A stretch of DNA of 64,000 nucleotides, taken from positions 186,001 through 250,000 of the forward strand of contig CAYWMD010000001.1 in assembly GCA_964458575.1 (NCBI GenBank), given 5' to 3'. The notes under the pieces are model-generated. The model was given only the letters and a program-made list of their open reading frames with translations. It did not search any database and had not been told where the DNA came from. The translations under genes were made by a program, and so were the position numbers. Of this stretch, positions 42,801-52,583 are shown one piece after another (the stretch's first letter is position 1; each line of letters starts with the position of its first letter). The DNA is from CAYWMD01 sp964458575 (GTDB lineage: Bacteria; Verrucomicrobiota; Verrucomicrobiia; Limisphaerales; JADLHS01).

Positions 42801-45800
42801 ATGTCCGCCAAGCCAACGCATCAAAACGGACTCGTTCCCGAGCCATTCTGGTACAAAAGCGGGGTCATTTATGAACTGCACGTGCGCGCATTTTTCGACA
42901 GCGACGACAACGGCGTCGGCGATTTTCGCGGGCTGACGCAGAAGCTTGACCATCTCAAGGACCTCGGCGTGACCGCGCTCTGGTTGTTGCCGTTTTATCC
43001 CTCGCCGCTCAAGGACGACGGCTACGATATCGCGGATTACTTCGACGTGCATCCGATGTACGGCACGCTGGCGGATTTCAAAACATTTCTCCGCGAAGTT
43101 CATCGCCGCAATCTTCGTGTCATCACCGAACTGGTCATGAACCACACGTCCGACCAGCACCCGTGGTTTCAGCGCGCGCGCCGGGCCAAACCCGGCAGCC
43201 GCTGGCGGAACTTTTACGTCTGGAGCGAAACTCCGGATCGCTACAAGGACGCCCGCATCATCTTCAAGGACGTCGAGGTCTCCAACTGGAGCTGGGACCA
43301 CGTTGCGCAGGCTTACTACTGGCATCGCTTCTTTTCCCATCAGCCGGACCTCAACTATGAGAATCCGGAGGTGTTCGACGAAATGGTCAAGGCGCTGGAT
43401 TTCTGGCTCGACCTCGGGGTGGACGGCTTGCGGCTGGATGCCGTGCCGTATCTGTTCGAGCGCGAGGGGACCAGTTGCGAAAACCTGCCGCCGACCCACG
43501 ATGCGCTGAAGCGACTGCGCCAGCACGTGGATGAGAAATACAGCGGCCGCATGTTGCTGGCCGAGGCGAATCAGTGGCCCGAGGACGCCGTGGCTTACTT
43601 CGGCGCCGGCAAGGGCGATGAATGTCACATGGCGTTTCATTTCCCGTTGATGCCGCGCTTGTTCATGGCGTTGCGCATGGAAGACCGCACGCCGATCGTG
43701 GACATTCTCGAACAAACGCCTGCCATTCCAGAAACCAGCCAATGGGCGCTGTTCCTGCGCAATCACGACGAGCTGACCCTCGAAATGGTGACCGATGAGG
43801 AGCGCGATTACATGTATCGCACTTACGCGCACGTGCATCAGGCGCGGCTGAATCTGGGCATCCGCCGCCGTCTCGCACCGTTGCTCGGCAACGATCGCAA
43901 ACGCATCGAACTCCTGAATGCGCTGCTTCTCTCGCTGCCCGGCACGCCGGTGCTTTACTACGGCGACGAAATCGGCATGGGTGACAACATCTTTCTGGGC
44001 GACCGGAACGGCGTCCGCACCCCGATGCAATGGAGTTCGGACAAAAACGCCGGCTTCTCGCGCGCCAATCCGCAAAGCCTCTACCTCCCGATCATCTACG
44101 ATCCGGAATACCACTACGAGGCGGTGAACGTGGAGGCGCAGATGCACAATCCCCATTCACTCCTCTGGTGGCTGCGCCGCCTGCTGGCCCTGCGCAAACG
44201 CTGGCGCGCGCTGGGTGAGGGCCGGTGCGAATTTCTCCAACCCGAGAATCGCAAGGTCATCAGTTACCTGCTCCGTCATGAAGATGAAACCCTCCTGGTC
44301 GTGGCCAATCTTTCGCGTTTCGTGCAACCGGTGGAGCTTGATCTGGCGGCGTTTGCCGGCTGCACGCCCGTCGAGTTGTTTGGCCGGACCCGGCTGCCGG
44401 TCGTCACGGAAAAGCCCTACCTTCTGACCCTCAATTCGCACGGTTTCCTTTGGTGCTCGCTCGAACGCGCGAACGCGCCGACCGCAGGAGTTGCCAGGCC
44501 GACCGGCGACGAACTGCAAACCCTGTCCGTGGCCGGGAACTGGACCGACGTGCTGGGCGAGAACAACAAACAACCATTGGAACAGTGCCTGGCTGCCTGG
44601 CTTCGCACACAACGATGGTGTGGCGACCAGAACAAGTCCGTGAATCTGGTCACCATTCGGGACAGCATCCAGCTCAGCGATGGTGACGTGTCCTTTGCGA
44701 TGCTGCTCGCGCAGGTGGACTTCGAACAGGGCGACTTCGACTGGTATGCGCTGCCCGTGGCGTTTGCCCACGGGGAGCCATGCGACACGTTACGTGCGCA
44801 GTCCCCGCCGGCCGTCATCTGCGAACTGAAAGTGGCGGCGACCGGCCAGCAAGGCATGCTCTACGATGCGACGGCCAGCCGCGATTTCTACAAGGCCATG
44901 CTCGACTTCGTGCGCCAGGAAAAAAGCGCCCCGGGCGGCGGCGGGGTATTGATCGCCTCTTTCTTCGATGCGTTCCGCCGGGCCATGGGTGAAGCCCCGT
45001 TGCCCGAGCCAACCGCGATCAACCGGGATCGCAACAATGCGTCCGTCGTGTTCGGCGACAAATTGGTGCTGAAACTGTTCCGCCGGCTGGAGGGCGGCAA
45101 GAATCCCGACGTCGAAATCACCCGCTTCCTGACCGAACGCGGGTTTCCGCACGCGCCGCAACTGGCCGGTTCGCTCGAATTCCGCGCGCCGCAACAGGAC
45201 CCCCTGACCATCGGCATGGTCACGGGATTCGTGGCGAATTCGTGTGACGCCTGGACCTACACGCTCGATGCGCTGGGCCGTTACTACGACCGCGTCGGCA
45301 CGCTGGCGACGCCAAGCCCGGAGATTTCCGGCAGCGCGTTTCCGCCAGCCGTGCTGTTGCAGCCAGAACTGAGCCGGGAGGTGATCGAGGTCGTCGGGAC
45401 GTATCTGGATTCAGCGCGCTTGTTGGGCGAACGCACGGCGGCGCTGCACATGTGCCTTGGTTCGGAAGCGGACGACAAGGAATTTGCGCCCGAGCCCTTT
45501 ACGCCCCATTACGTGCGCGGATTGTTCCAATCCATGCGCAACCAGGCCAAACAAAACCTCGGGCTCTTGCGCCAGCAACTCCGGCGACTGCCCCCCGATG
45601 TGCTGCCGCTGGCGGAAAAAGTCCTGGCGCAGGAAGCCGCCCTCATCAATCGGTTTCGACAACTCAACGAGCGCCGCATCAATGCCCGGCGCATTCGTTG
45701 TCACGGGGATTTTCATCTTGGCCAGTTGCTCTACACCGGCAAGGATTTCGTCATCATTGACTTTGAGGGCCGGCCGGCGCTTCCGTTGAGCGAACGGCGC

Positions 45801-46166
45801 ATCAAACGCTCGCCGTTGCGGGACGTGGCCGGCATGATGCGTTCGTTTCACTACGCCGCCTGGGCGGGACTCGACGAGCACGTCCAACGCGGCGGATCCG
45901 AGCACGAGCGCCGGTCGAACTTCGCGGCCTGGTTGCGGTTGTGGCATCACGCGGTGTGTTCGGTTTACTGGCGGGCGTATGCAAAGGCGATGGAAGCATC
46001 GGATCTCCTTCCCCGATCCGAGAGCGACCTGCGGCTGCTCCTGCCGGTTTTCCTGCTCAACAAGGCCGTTAATGAAATAGGCCACGAACTGATCCGCCGC
46101 CCCGCGTGGCTGCATGTCCCATTGCAGGCCGTTCTGGATCTGCTCGAGCCAGACCCGACCGGATAG
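42801..46166 (+). CDS. treS: Trehalose synthase / maltokinase fusion
   Basis: The 1121-aa protein joins two enzymes. Residues 1-~555 are a GH13_16 trehalose synthase that interconverts maltose and trehalose: VIYELHVRAFFDSDDNGVGD, DYFDVHP, the nucleophile segment DGLRLDAVPYLFEREGTSC, FLRNHDELTLEMV and VRTPMQWSSDKNAGFS. From ~580 to the end it is a maltokinase with an APH-type core (ARRIRCHGDFHLGQLLY, VIIDFEGRPALPLSERR, SPLRDVAGMMRSFHYAAW). Maltokinase makes maltose-1-phosphate, the donor for GlgE-type glucan synthesis; no glgE is in the window. It is the first gene of the trehalose cluster, 6 bases before treY. Confidence 0.93.
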   Translation: MSAKPTHQNGLVPEPFWYKSGVIYELHVRAFFDSDDNGVGDFRGLTQKLDHLKDLGVTALWLLPFYPSPLKDDGYDIADYFDVHPMYGTLADFKTFLREVHRRNLRVITELVMNHTSDQHPWFQRARRAKPGSRWRNFYVWSETPDRYKDARIIFKDVEVSNWSWDHVAQAYYWHRFFSHQPDLNYENPEVFDEMVKALDFWLDLGVDGLRLDAVPYLFEREGTSCENLPPTHDALKRLRQHVDEKYSGRMLLAEANQWPEDAVAYFGAGKGDECHMAFHFPLMPRLFMALRMEDRTPIVDILEQTPAIPETSQWALFLRNHDELTLEMVTDEERDYMYRTYAHVHQARLNLGIRRRLAPLLGNDRKRIELLNALLLSLPGTPVLYYGDEIGMGDNIFLGDRNGVRTPMQWSSDKNAGFSRANPQSLYLPIIYDPEYHYEAVNVEAQMHNPHSLLWWLRRLLALRKRWRALGEGRCEFLQPENRKVISYLLRHEDETLLVVANLSRFVQPVELDLAAFAGCTPVELFGRTRLPVVTEKPYLLTLNSHGFLWCSLERANAPTAGVARPTGDELQTLSVAGNWTDVLGENNKQPLEQCLAAWLRTQRWCGDQNKSVNLVTIRDSIQLSDGDVSFAMLLAQVDFEQGDFDWYALPVAFAHGEPCDTLRAQSPPAVICELKVAATGQQGMLYDATASRDFYKAMLDFVRQEKSAPGGGGVLIASFFDAFRRAMGEAPLPEPTAINRDRNNASVVFGDKLVLKLFRRLEGGKNPDVEITRFLTERGFPHAPQLAGSLEFRAPQQDPLTIGMVTGFVANSCDAWTYTLDALGRYYDRVGTLATPSPEISGSAFPPAVLLQPELSREVIEVVGTYLDSARLLGERTAALHMCLGSEADDKEFAPEPFTPHYVRGLFQSMRNQAKQNLGLLRQQLRRLPPDVLPLAEKVLAQEAALINRFRQLNERRINARRIRCHGDFHLGQLLYTGKDFVIIDFEGRPALPLSERRIKRSPLRDVAGMMRSFHYAAWAGLDEHVQRGGSEHERRSNFAAWLRLWHHAVCSVYWRAYAKAMEASDLLPRSESDLRLLLPVFLLNKAVNEIGHELIRRPAWLHVPLQAVLDLLEPDPTG

Positions 46167-46172
46167 ACTCTC

Positions 46173-48809
46173 ATGGAACAACAACACCAGCGCATGACGG
46201 CCACGAGCATCAACCCTCCGCCCCAACCCGCCAGAAATCCGGCGGAACGCGCCACCCCGGGTGGACGCGTGCCGCACGCAACGTATCGTTTGCAGTTCAA
46301 TCGCAATTTCACCCTGCGCCAGGCCATCGAACTGGTGCCTTACCTCGATGCGTTGGGGATCAGTCATCTTTACGCGTCACCTTTGCTCAAAGCGTGTCCG
46401 GGCAGCACGCATGGCTACGACGTGTGTGATTACTCGCAGATCAATCCCGAGCTCGGCACCGAAAGCGACCTGCAGGAACTCGTCGCGACGTTGCGCCAAC
46501 GGAACATGGGCCTAGTGTTGGACATCGTTCCCAATCACATGGGCATCGGTTGCCGGGAAAACGCCTGGTGGTGGGACGTGTTGAAAAACGGCCGCGCCAG
46601 CCGGTTCGCGGAGTATTTTGACATTGATTGGGATTCGCCCGACCCGCGGCTGCGCGGCAAGGTCCTGTTGCCCGTGCTGGGCGATTTTTATGGCCGCGTC
46701 CTGGAGCGCGGAGAGCTGAAGCTGGGCTATGAGCAGGGCGAAATCGTCCTGTGCTACTACGAACATCGCTTTCCCATCAGGCGCGAAACGCTGGACGTGC
46801 CGCCCACATCCGTTCCGGAAACGCTCGCGGCGCTGAACGCCGACCTCGGCGCGCTGGATGCGCTGATTCAAAAGCAATCCTACCGGCTCGCCGGCTGGCG
46901 GCATGGCAACGCCGAGTTGAACTACCGTCGCTTCTTCGACATTTCCACGCTCGCCGGCATCCGCGTCGAGGATGCGCGTGTATTCGGTGCGGCGCACGCG
47001 CTGATCCTGCACTGGTTTGCGAACGGCTGGATTGACGGCTTCCGCGTGGATCATCCCGACGGACTGCACGATCCCACGGAATACTTCGAGCGGCTGCGCA
47101 CCGCCGCGCCCCGCGCCTGGATCATTGCGGAAAAAATCCTGCAACCCGGCGAGATGATGCCGGAGGATTGGCCTGTCGCAGGCACGACCGGGTACGAGTT
47201 CCTGCGCCGGGTCACCGGCTTGTTTGTGGACCCGGACGGGGAAAAACCCTTGACGGACATCTACGCCGAATTCACCGGCGAGCCAACGGATTACGGCGTG
47301 GTCGTCCGGGAAAAGCAACGTCGCGTGCTGCGCGACCTCCTGGAAGCCGAAGTCAACTGGCTCACCCGGCTGCTCCTGCGGATCGCGGCACGCTACTGGC
47401 GCTACCGCGATCTGAGCGAAACCGACCTCCGCGAAACGCTGATTGATGTCACCGCGCGGCTGCCGGTGTATTGCACCTACGTGCAGGCGCACCTCGGTCG
47501 CGTGCCCGATGCGGACGCGGCGGTCATCACCGAAACCATCGCCTGGGCGCGCCAACGTCAGCCCAACCTGCCGCCCGAGGCGTTTGCTTTCATTGAGGAT
47601 TTGTTGCTGCTGCGCCTGCGCGGTGAAGTGGAACATGAATTCGTCATGCGCTTCCAACAACTCACCGGCCCGACGATGGCCAAGGGCGCGGAAGACACGG
47701 CCTGCTACTGCTTCAACCGCCTCATCGCCCTGAACATCGTGGGCGGCGATCCCAGCCGGTTCGCCGTCTCTCCGGATTTCTTCCACGACCGCTGCGTCCG
47801 GGCTTTGCGCCGCTGGCCGGACTCCATGCTCACGACCTCGACCCACGACACCAAGCGCAGCGAGGACGTACGGATGCGGATCTGCGTGCTCTCCGAAATT
47901 CCGCCGGAATGGCGCGCGGCGGTCGTCCGCTGGTCGGCCCTGAACGCGAAGCATCGCCGTGGCGACTGGCCCGATCGCAACCTCGAGTATTTCTACTATC
48001 AAACGCTCATCGGCGCCTGGCCGCTGCCGTTGGACCGCGCTTTGGCGGTCATGGAAAAAGCGGCGCGCGAGGCCAAACAACACACGTCGTGGACGCGACG
48101 CAATGCGGCTTACGAAACCGCGCTGCGGGATTTCATAACCGGCACCCTCAACGACAAGATGTTTGTCGCCGACCTCGAACGCTTTGTCGCCCGAATCGTC
48201 GAGCCGGGGCAGGTCAATTCACTGGCTGAGACCCTGCTCAAAATCACCACGCCCGGCGTGCCGGACTTTTATCAGGGCAACGAACTGTGGGATTTGAGCC
48301 TGGTGGACCCGGACAACCGGCGTCCGGTAGATTTTGAAACGCGCGTGCGTTTGCTGGCCGAGGCGCAAGCCCTGCCCGCCGATCAAATCTGGCAGCGGCG
48401 CGAAGCCGGATTGCCGAAGCTGTGGCTGATCCGGCAGACGCTTCAGTTCCGCCGCCGCCATCCGGAATTGTTCGGCGCGGAAAGTTTTTACGAGCCATTG
48501 GAGGCGAACGGCCCCAAGGCCGCGCACGTCGTCGCCTTCGCCCGCGTTCATGGCAACCGGGCGATGTTGGTGGTTGTGCCCCGGCTTTTGATCGGCTTGG
48601 GTGACGGCAGACACCACACACCCGTGGGAGAAGCAGTCTGGCGGGACACCGGCTTGGGGTTGCCGGTCGATTGGCGCGATTCAACCTGGCGCGACATCTT
48701 GACCGGCGAGGAAATCACCGCGACCTCCAAACGCGGCGTGCCGGCGCTTCGCGTGGGCGATTTGCTCCGCCATTTCCCGGTCGCGCTCCTGGAGAAATCC
48801 GGCCCATGA
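46173..48809 (+). CDS. treY: Malto-oligosyltrehalose synthase
   Basis: The 878-aa GH13 enzyme rearranges the reducing end of maltodextrins to a trehalosyl unit. Diagnostic blocks are ATYRLQFNRNFTLRQAIELV, LDALGISHLYASPLLKA, STHGYDV, DIVPNHMGIG and WIDGFRVDHPDGLHDP. Later blocks are IIAEKIL, MLTTSTHDTKRSEDVRMRI and GVPDFYQGNELWDLSLVDPD. It is slightly longer than many TreY proteins because of a ~30-residue N-terminal extension rich in Pro, so the true start could be the ATG at 46194. It overlaps the GH15 gene by 4 bases (ATGA). Confidence 0.93.
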   Translation: MEQQHQRMTATSINPPPQPARNPAERATPGGRVPHATYRLQFNRNFTLRQAIELVPYLDALGISHLYASPLLKACPGSTHGYDVCDYSQINPELGTESDLQELVATLRQRNMGLVLDIVPNHMGIGCRENAWWWDVLKNGRASRFAEYFDIDWDSPDPRLRGKVLLPVLGDFYGRVLERGELKLGYEQGEIVLCYYEHRFPIRRETLDVPPTSVPETLAALNADLGALDALIQKQSYRLAGWRHGNAELNYRRFFDISTLAGIRVEDARVFGAAHALILHWFANGWIDGFRVDHPDGLHDPTEYFERLRTAAPRAWIIAEKILQPGEMMPEDWPVAGTTGYEFLRRVTGLFVDPDGEKPLTDIYAEFTGEPTDYGVVVREKQRRVLRDLLEAEVNWLTRLLLRIAARYWRYRDLSETDLRETLIDVTARLPVYCTYVQAHLGRVPDADAAVITETIAWARQRQPNLPPEAFAFIEDLLLLRLRGEVEHEFVMRFQQLTGPTMAKGAEDTACYCFNRLIALNIVGGDPSRFAVSPDFFHDRCVRALRRWPDSMLTTSTHDTKRSEDVRMRICVLSEIPPEWRAAVVRWSALNAKHRRGDWPDRNLEYFYYQTLIGAWPLPLDRALAVMEKAAREAKQHTSWTRRNAAYETALRDFITGTLNDKMFVADLERFVARIVEPGQVNSLAETLLKITTPGVPDFYQGNELWDLSLVDPDNRRPVDFETRVRLLAEAQALPADQIWQRREAGLPKLWLIRQTLQFRRRHPELFGAESFYEPLEANGPKAAHVVAFARVHGNRAMLVVVPRLLIGLGDGRHHTPVGEAVWRDTGLGLPVDWRDSTWRDILTGEEITATSKRGVPALRVGDLLRHFPVALLEKSGP

Positions 48810-50617
48810 GCTACCTGCCCATCGAAAATCATGGCGTCATCGGCAACCTGAACACCGTCGCGCTGGTCGGGATGGACGGGTGCATTGATTTCTTCTGCTG
48901 CCCGTATTTCGATTCGCCCTCGGTGTTCGCCTCGCTGCTGGACGCGCAGAAGGGCGGTCGGTTCAAACTGGCGCCGGTGTTGGAGGAGGCGTCGCACAAG
49001 CAGCTCTACCTTCCCGACTCCAACATCCTGCTTACCCGGTTTCTTTCCGCGGAAGGCGTCGCCGAGGTGTCCGATTTCATGCCGGTGTCGCCGCCCTGGC
49101 CCGTGCATACGATCATCCGCCGGGCGAAAGCCGTGCGGGGGGACATCCATTTCCGCATGGTCTGCGCGCCGCGCTTCGACTACGGGCGCGCCCGCCACCG
49201 CGTCGAGGTCCGGGACGACGCGGTCTTGTTTTGTTCCGAAGGAGCGGACGGGTTGGTGCTCCGGCTCAAGAGCGATTTTCCGTTGCGACCCGTGCAGGGT
49301 AACGCCACCGCCGAATTCACGCTGCGCGCCGGGCAAACGGCTGCCTTCGTCCTCGAACGCGTGGAGGCGGATGAAACCGGCTTCGTGCTGCAGGAGCCAT
49401 GGATGGCCAACTGCTTCAAAGACACGCTGAACTTCTGGCGCGACTGGATCAGCCGCTCCGTGTATCGCGGGCGCTGGCGCGAAATCGTGAATCGCTCAGC
49501 GTTGTTGCTCAAACTGCTGACCTCGGCCCGGCACGGTTCGATGGTGGCCGCCCCCACTTTTGGCCTGCCGGAACAACCAGGCGGGCCGCGCAACTGGGAT
49601 TATCGCTACACCTGGATTCGCGACGCCAGCTTCACGATTTACAGTTTGATGCAGTTGGGATTTACCGAGGAAGCCGGCGCGTTCTTCCGGTGGTTGGAGC
49701 AGCGTTCCCATGACTGGCAGGACGAAACTCCGCTGCAGGTCCTCTACGGCCTCGACGGCCGGCGCGAATTTGAAGAAACGCCCCTGCCCCACTTCGCAGG
49801 CTACCGCAACTCGACGCCCGTCCGCATCGGCAACGCCGCGGGGCGGCATTTGCAACTGGATATTTACGGCGAATTGATGGATGCGGTCTGCCGTTACGAC
49901 AAATTCGGCCAGCCGATCACCTTCGAATTCTGGCAACGCCTGGCGAAGATCGCCGATTGGGTTGCGCGTCACTGGCAGCAGCCCGACGAAGGCATCTGGG
50001 AGGTGCGGGGCGGGCGGCGGGAATTCCTTTTCTCGCGCGTCATGTGCTGGGTGGCGTTGGATCGCGCCATCCGCCTGGCGCAGAAACGTCAATTCCCCGG
50101 TCCACTGGACGAATGGGAACGGATGCGCGGCCGGATTCACGACGACATCCACCAACACTTCTGGAACGAGGACCTCCGCGCGTTTGTGCAATACAAGGAC
50201 GCCACCGCCGTGGATGCGGCCACGCTGCTGATGCCGATGGTCCATTTTATTCCAGCCAACGACGAGCGCTGGTTTCACACCCTCCGACGCATCGAAGAAG
50301 TGCTGGTGCAGGATTCGCTGGTGTTTCGTTACGATCCCAAACACGCCGCCGCCGATGGCCTGGACGGCGGCGAAGGGACTTTCTCGCTTTGCTCCTTCTG
50401 GTATGTCGAGTGCATTTGCCGCTCCGGCGAGGTGCAGAAGGCGCGCTTCCTTTTCGAGAAAGCGCTCGGCTACGCTAACCATCTCGGACTTTACGCCGAG
50501 GAACTCGGACCGCGCGGCGAACATCTGGGAAATTTTCCGCAGGCGTTTACGCACCTGGCCCTGATCAGCGCCGCCTGCAACCTCGACCGCAGCCTCGATC
50601 AAGCCGGTTACGCCTGA
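48806..50617 (+). CDS. GH15 glucoamylase/trehalase-like enzyme
   Basis: The 603-aa protein belongs to GH15, whose cytosolic bacterial members hydrolyse alpha-1,4-glucans or trehalose with inversion. The start SYLPIENHGVIGNLNTVALV is typical, as are WDYRYTWIRDASFTIYSLMQ carrying a general-acid region, VRIGNAAGRHLQLDIYGELMDAV, and GEGTFSLCSFWYVECICRSG near the C-terminus. The ATG at 48806 overlaps the treY stop. Its position between treY and treZ suggests a role in trimming maltodextrins or in degrading trehalose. Glucoamylase and trehalase cannot be separated by eye. Confidence 0.85.
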   Translation: MSYLPIENHGVIGNLNTVALVGMDGCIDFFCCPYFDSPSVFASLLDAQKGGRFKLAPVLEEASHKQLYLPDSNILLTRFLSAEGVAEVSDFMPVSPPWPVHTIIRRAKAVRGDIHFRMVCAPRFDYGRARHRVEVRDDAVLFCSEGADGLVLRLKSDFPLRPVQGNATAEFTLRAGQTAAFVLERVEADETGFVLQEPWMANCFKDTLNFWRDWISRSVYRGRWREIVNRSALLLKLLTSARHGSMVAAPTFGLPEQPGGPRNWDYRYTWIRDASFTIYSLMQLGFTEEAGAFFRWLEQRSHDWQDETPLQVLYGLDGRREFEETPLPHFAGYRNSTPVRIGNAAGRHLQLDIYGELMDAVCRYDKFGQPITFEFWQRLAKIADWVARHWQQPDEGIWEVRGGRREFLFSRVMCWVALDRAIRLAQKRQFPGPLDEWERMRGRIHDDIHQHFWNEDLRAFVQYKDATAVDAATLLMPMVHFIPANDERWFHTLRRIEEVLVQDSLVFRYDPKHAAADGLDGGEGTFSLCSFWYVECICRSGEVQKARFLFEKALGYANHLGLYAEELGPRGEHLGNFPQAFTHLALISAACNLDRSLDQAGYA

Positions 50618-50636
50618 AGACCGCACCGACACTGAC

Positions 50637-52382
50637 ATGACTCAACCCGCACAATTTCGCGTCTGGGCCCCCCTGCCCCGCAAGGTGGAACTCTTCATGG
50701 ACGGCCGCCGGCACAGGATGCATCGCGGCGACGACGGCTGGTGGAGCGCCGAACTCTCCCTCCGCGAAGGCGACCTGGACTACGGTTTCGTGCTGGATGG
50801 CGAAGGACCGTTTCCCGACCCGCGTTCGCCGTGGCAACCCAACGGCGTTCACTCGCTCTCGCGCATCGTGGATCACTCCGCGTTTGCCTGGACGGACGCG
50901 GGCTTCAAGGCCCGTCCGCTTTCGCAAGCCGTGATTTACGAACTGCACATCGGCACGTTCACGCCGCAAGGCACGTTCGAGGCGGCGATTGAAAAGCTGG
51001 ATCATCTGGTGCAACTCGGCGTGACGCACGTCGAGTTGATGCCGGTGGCGCACTTCTCCGGCAACCACGGCTGGGGCTACGACGGCGTGGACTTGTTCGC
51101 GCCACACCACGCCTACGGCGGTCCGGCGGGATTGAAGCAACTGATGTATGCCTGCCATGCCCGTGGGTTGGCCGTGCTGTTGGACGTGGTCTATAACCAC
51201 CTCGGTCCGTCGGGCAATTATCTGGCCAATTACGGCCCTTACTTCAACGACCGCCATCACACGCCCTGGGGCTGGGCGGTGAATTTCGACGGCCCGCACA
51301 GCCACGAAGTCCGCCGCTTCTTCAGCGACAACGCGCTGATGTGGCTGCGCGATTATCATTGCGACGGACTCCGGCTGGATGCGGTGTGCCGGATCTTCGA
51401 CCAGTCCGCCCGCCCTTTCCTGGAGCAACTCGGCGAGGAAGTAGAACAACTGGCCCAACAATCGGGACGCCGTTTGGTGCTCATCCCGGAAAGCGACCTC
51501 AACGATCCGCGCCTGATCCAGTCACGCGAACAGGGCGGGTTTGGCCTCGACGCCCAGTGGAGCGACGACTTTCACCACGCACTGCACAGCGTGCTCACGG
51601 GCGAGCGGAGCGGTTATTACGAGGACTTCGGCACGCTGGCCGACCTGGCCAAGGCGTTGCGCAATGCCTACGTCTATGACGGGCGTTTTTCCGTTCACCG
51701 GAAACGACATCATGGCCGACCGGCGGTGGGGCTGGATGACCATCATTTTCTTGGCTACGCGCAAACCCACGATCAGGTGGGCAATCGCGCGCGCGGCGAA
51801 CGGCTTTGCCATCTCGTCAGCCCGGGCCGGACGAAAATCGCCGCCGCACTGGTCTTCGCGTCGCCGTTTGTTCCCATGCTGTTTCAGGGCGAAGAATGGG
51901 CCGCCAGCTCTCCCTTCCAATACTTCACCGACCATCCCGAACCCGACCTGGCCCAAGCCGTCCGCGAAGGCCGCCGCCGCGAATTCGCCGCGTTCGGTTG
52001 GCAACCGGAGGACGTGCCCGACCCACAGGCACGCGAAACTTTTGAGCGATCAAAGTTGAACTGGGCTGAATGTTCCGTCGGCCACCACGCGGAAATGCTC
52101 GCGTGGCACCGACAACTCATCCGCCTCCGCCAGGCCGAAACCTCGTTGAATGACGGGAGGCTCGAACTCGTCACCACCCGCTTCGACGAATCCGCCCGCT
52201 GGTTCGTGCTGGAACGAGGTCCGGTATGCGTGGCGATCAATCTGGCTGACAAAACCCAGCGCGTTCCCCTGCCCTCCCGTGCGCATCAACTCTTGCTCGC
52301 GTCCGAACATGGCCTCGCGCTTTCCGCAAACGGGATGACGCTCCCGCCCGATTCGGTCGCCATCACCAAGCACGTGCCGTGA
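50637..52382 (+). CDS. treZ: Malto-oligosyltrehalose trehalohydrolase
   Basis: The 581-aa protein releases trehalose from maltooligosyl-trehalose. It has an N-terminal CBM48/isoamylase-type domain (FRVWAPLPRKVELFMDG). The GH13_10 barrel follows with VIYELHIGTFTPQGTFEAAI, VELMPVAHFSGNHGWGYDGV, LLDVVYNHLGPSGNYLANYG and CDGLRLDAVCRIFD. VLIPESDLNDPRLI and YAQTHDQVGNRARGERL complete it. It is 19 bases after the GH15 gene and ends the treS-treY-GH15-treZ unit, which covers the TreYZ route completely. Confidence 0.93.
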   Translation: MTQPAQFRVWAPLPRKVELFMDGRRHRMHRGDDGWWSAELSLREGDLDYGFVLDGEGPFPDPRSPWQPNGVHSLSRIVDHSAFAWTDAGFKARPLSQAVIYELHIGTFTPQGTFEAAIEKLDHLVQLGVTHVELMPVAHFSGNHGWGYDGVDLFAPHHAYGGPAGLKQLMYACHARGLAVLLDVVYNHLGPSGNYLANYGPYFNDRHHTPWGWAVNFDGPHSHEVRRFFSDNALMWLRDYHCDGLRLDAVCRIFDQSARPFLEQLGEEVEQLAQQSGRRLVLIPESDLNDPRLIQSREQGGFGLDAQWSDDFHHALHSVLTGERSGYYEDFGTLADLAKALRNAYVYDGRFSVHRKRHHGRPAVGLDDHHFLGYAQTHDQVGNRARGERLCHLVSPGRTKIAAALVFASPFVPMLFQGEEWAASSPFQYFTDHPEPDLAQAVREGRRREFAAFGWQPEDVPDPQARETFERSKLNWAECSVGHHAEMLAWHRQLIRLRQAETSLNDGRLELVTTRFDESARWFVLERGPVCVAINLADKTQRVPLPSRAHQLLLASEHGLALSANGMTLPPDSVAITKHVP

Positions 52383-52420
52383 AGGGAGATTTCACACCGC
52401 GCACAAACCGCCAACAAACC

Positions 52421-52487
52421 GGAGCGCCGGCTTGCAGCCGGCTTTGGGGCTGGCGAATGTCCAAAGCCGGTCACAGGCCGGCGCTCC
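52421..52487. repeat. 67-bp inverted repeat at the end of the trehalose operon
   Basis: GGAGCGCCGGCTTGCAGCCG and the matching GGCTTTGG pair with CCAAAGCC and GGCCGGCGCTCC across an 18-base centre. The result is a long, mostly paired hairpin between the converging treZ and ThuA genes. It may protect or end both transcripts. This GGAGCGCCGG type is a dispersed repeat in related genomes. Confidence 0.65.
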
Positions 52488-52583
52488 ATCTCGGCGAGCG
52501 TGATATTTCCAGATTAAGGCGCGCTTGGTTTCGGGATATTCGTTGGGGCGAGCGGTTTGTCGAAAATCAGTTATCGCGCTGCC

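Noticed and set aside
46512..48083. 523-codon minus-strand open frame inside treY
   Set aside because: Antisense shadow of a conserved GH13 gene with no recognisable domains.
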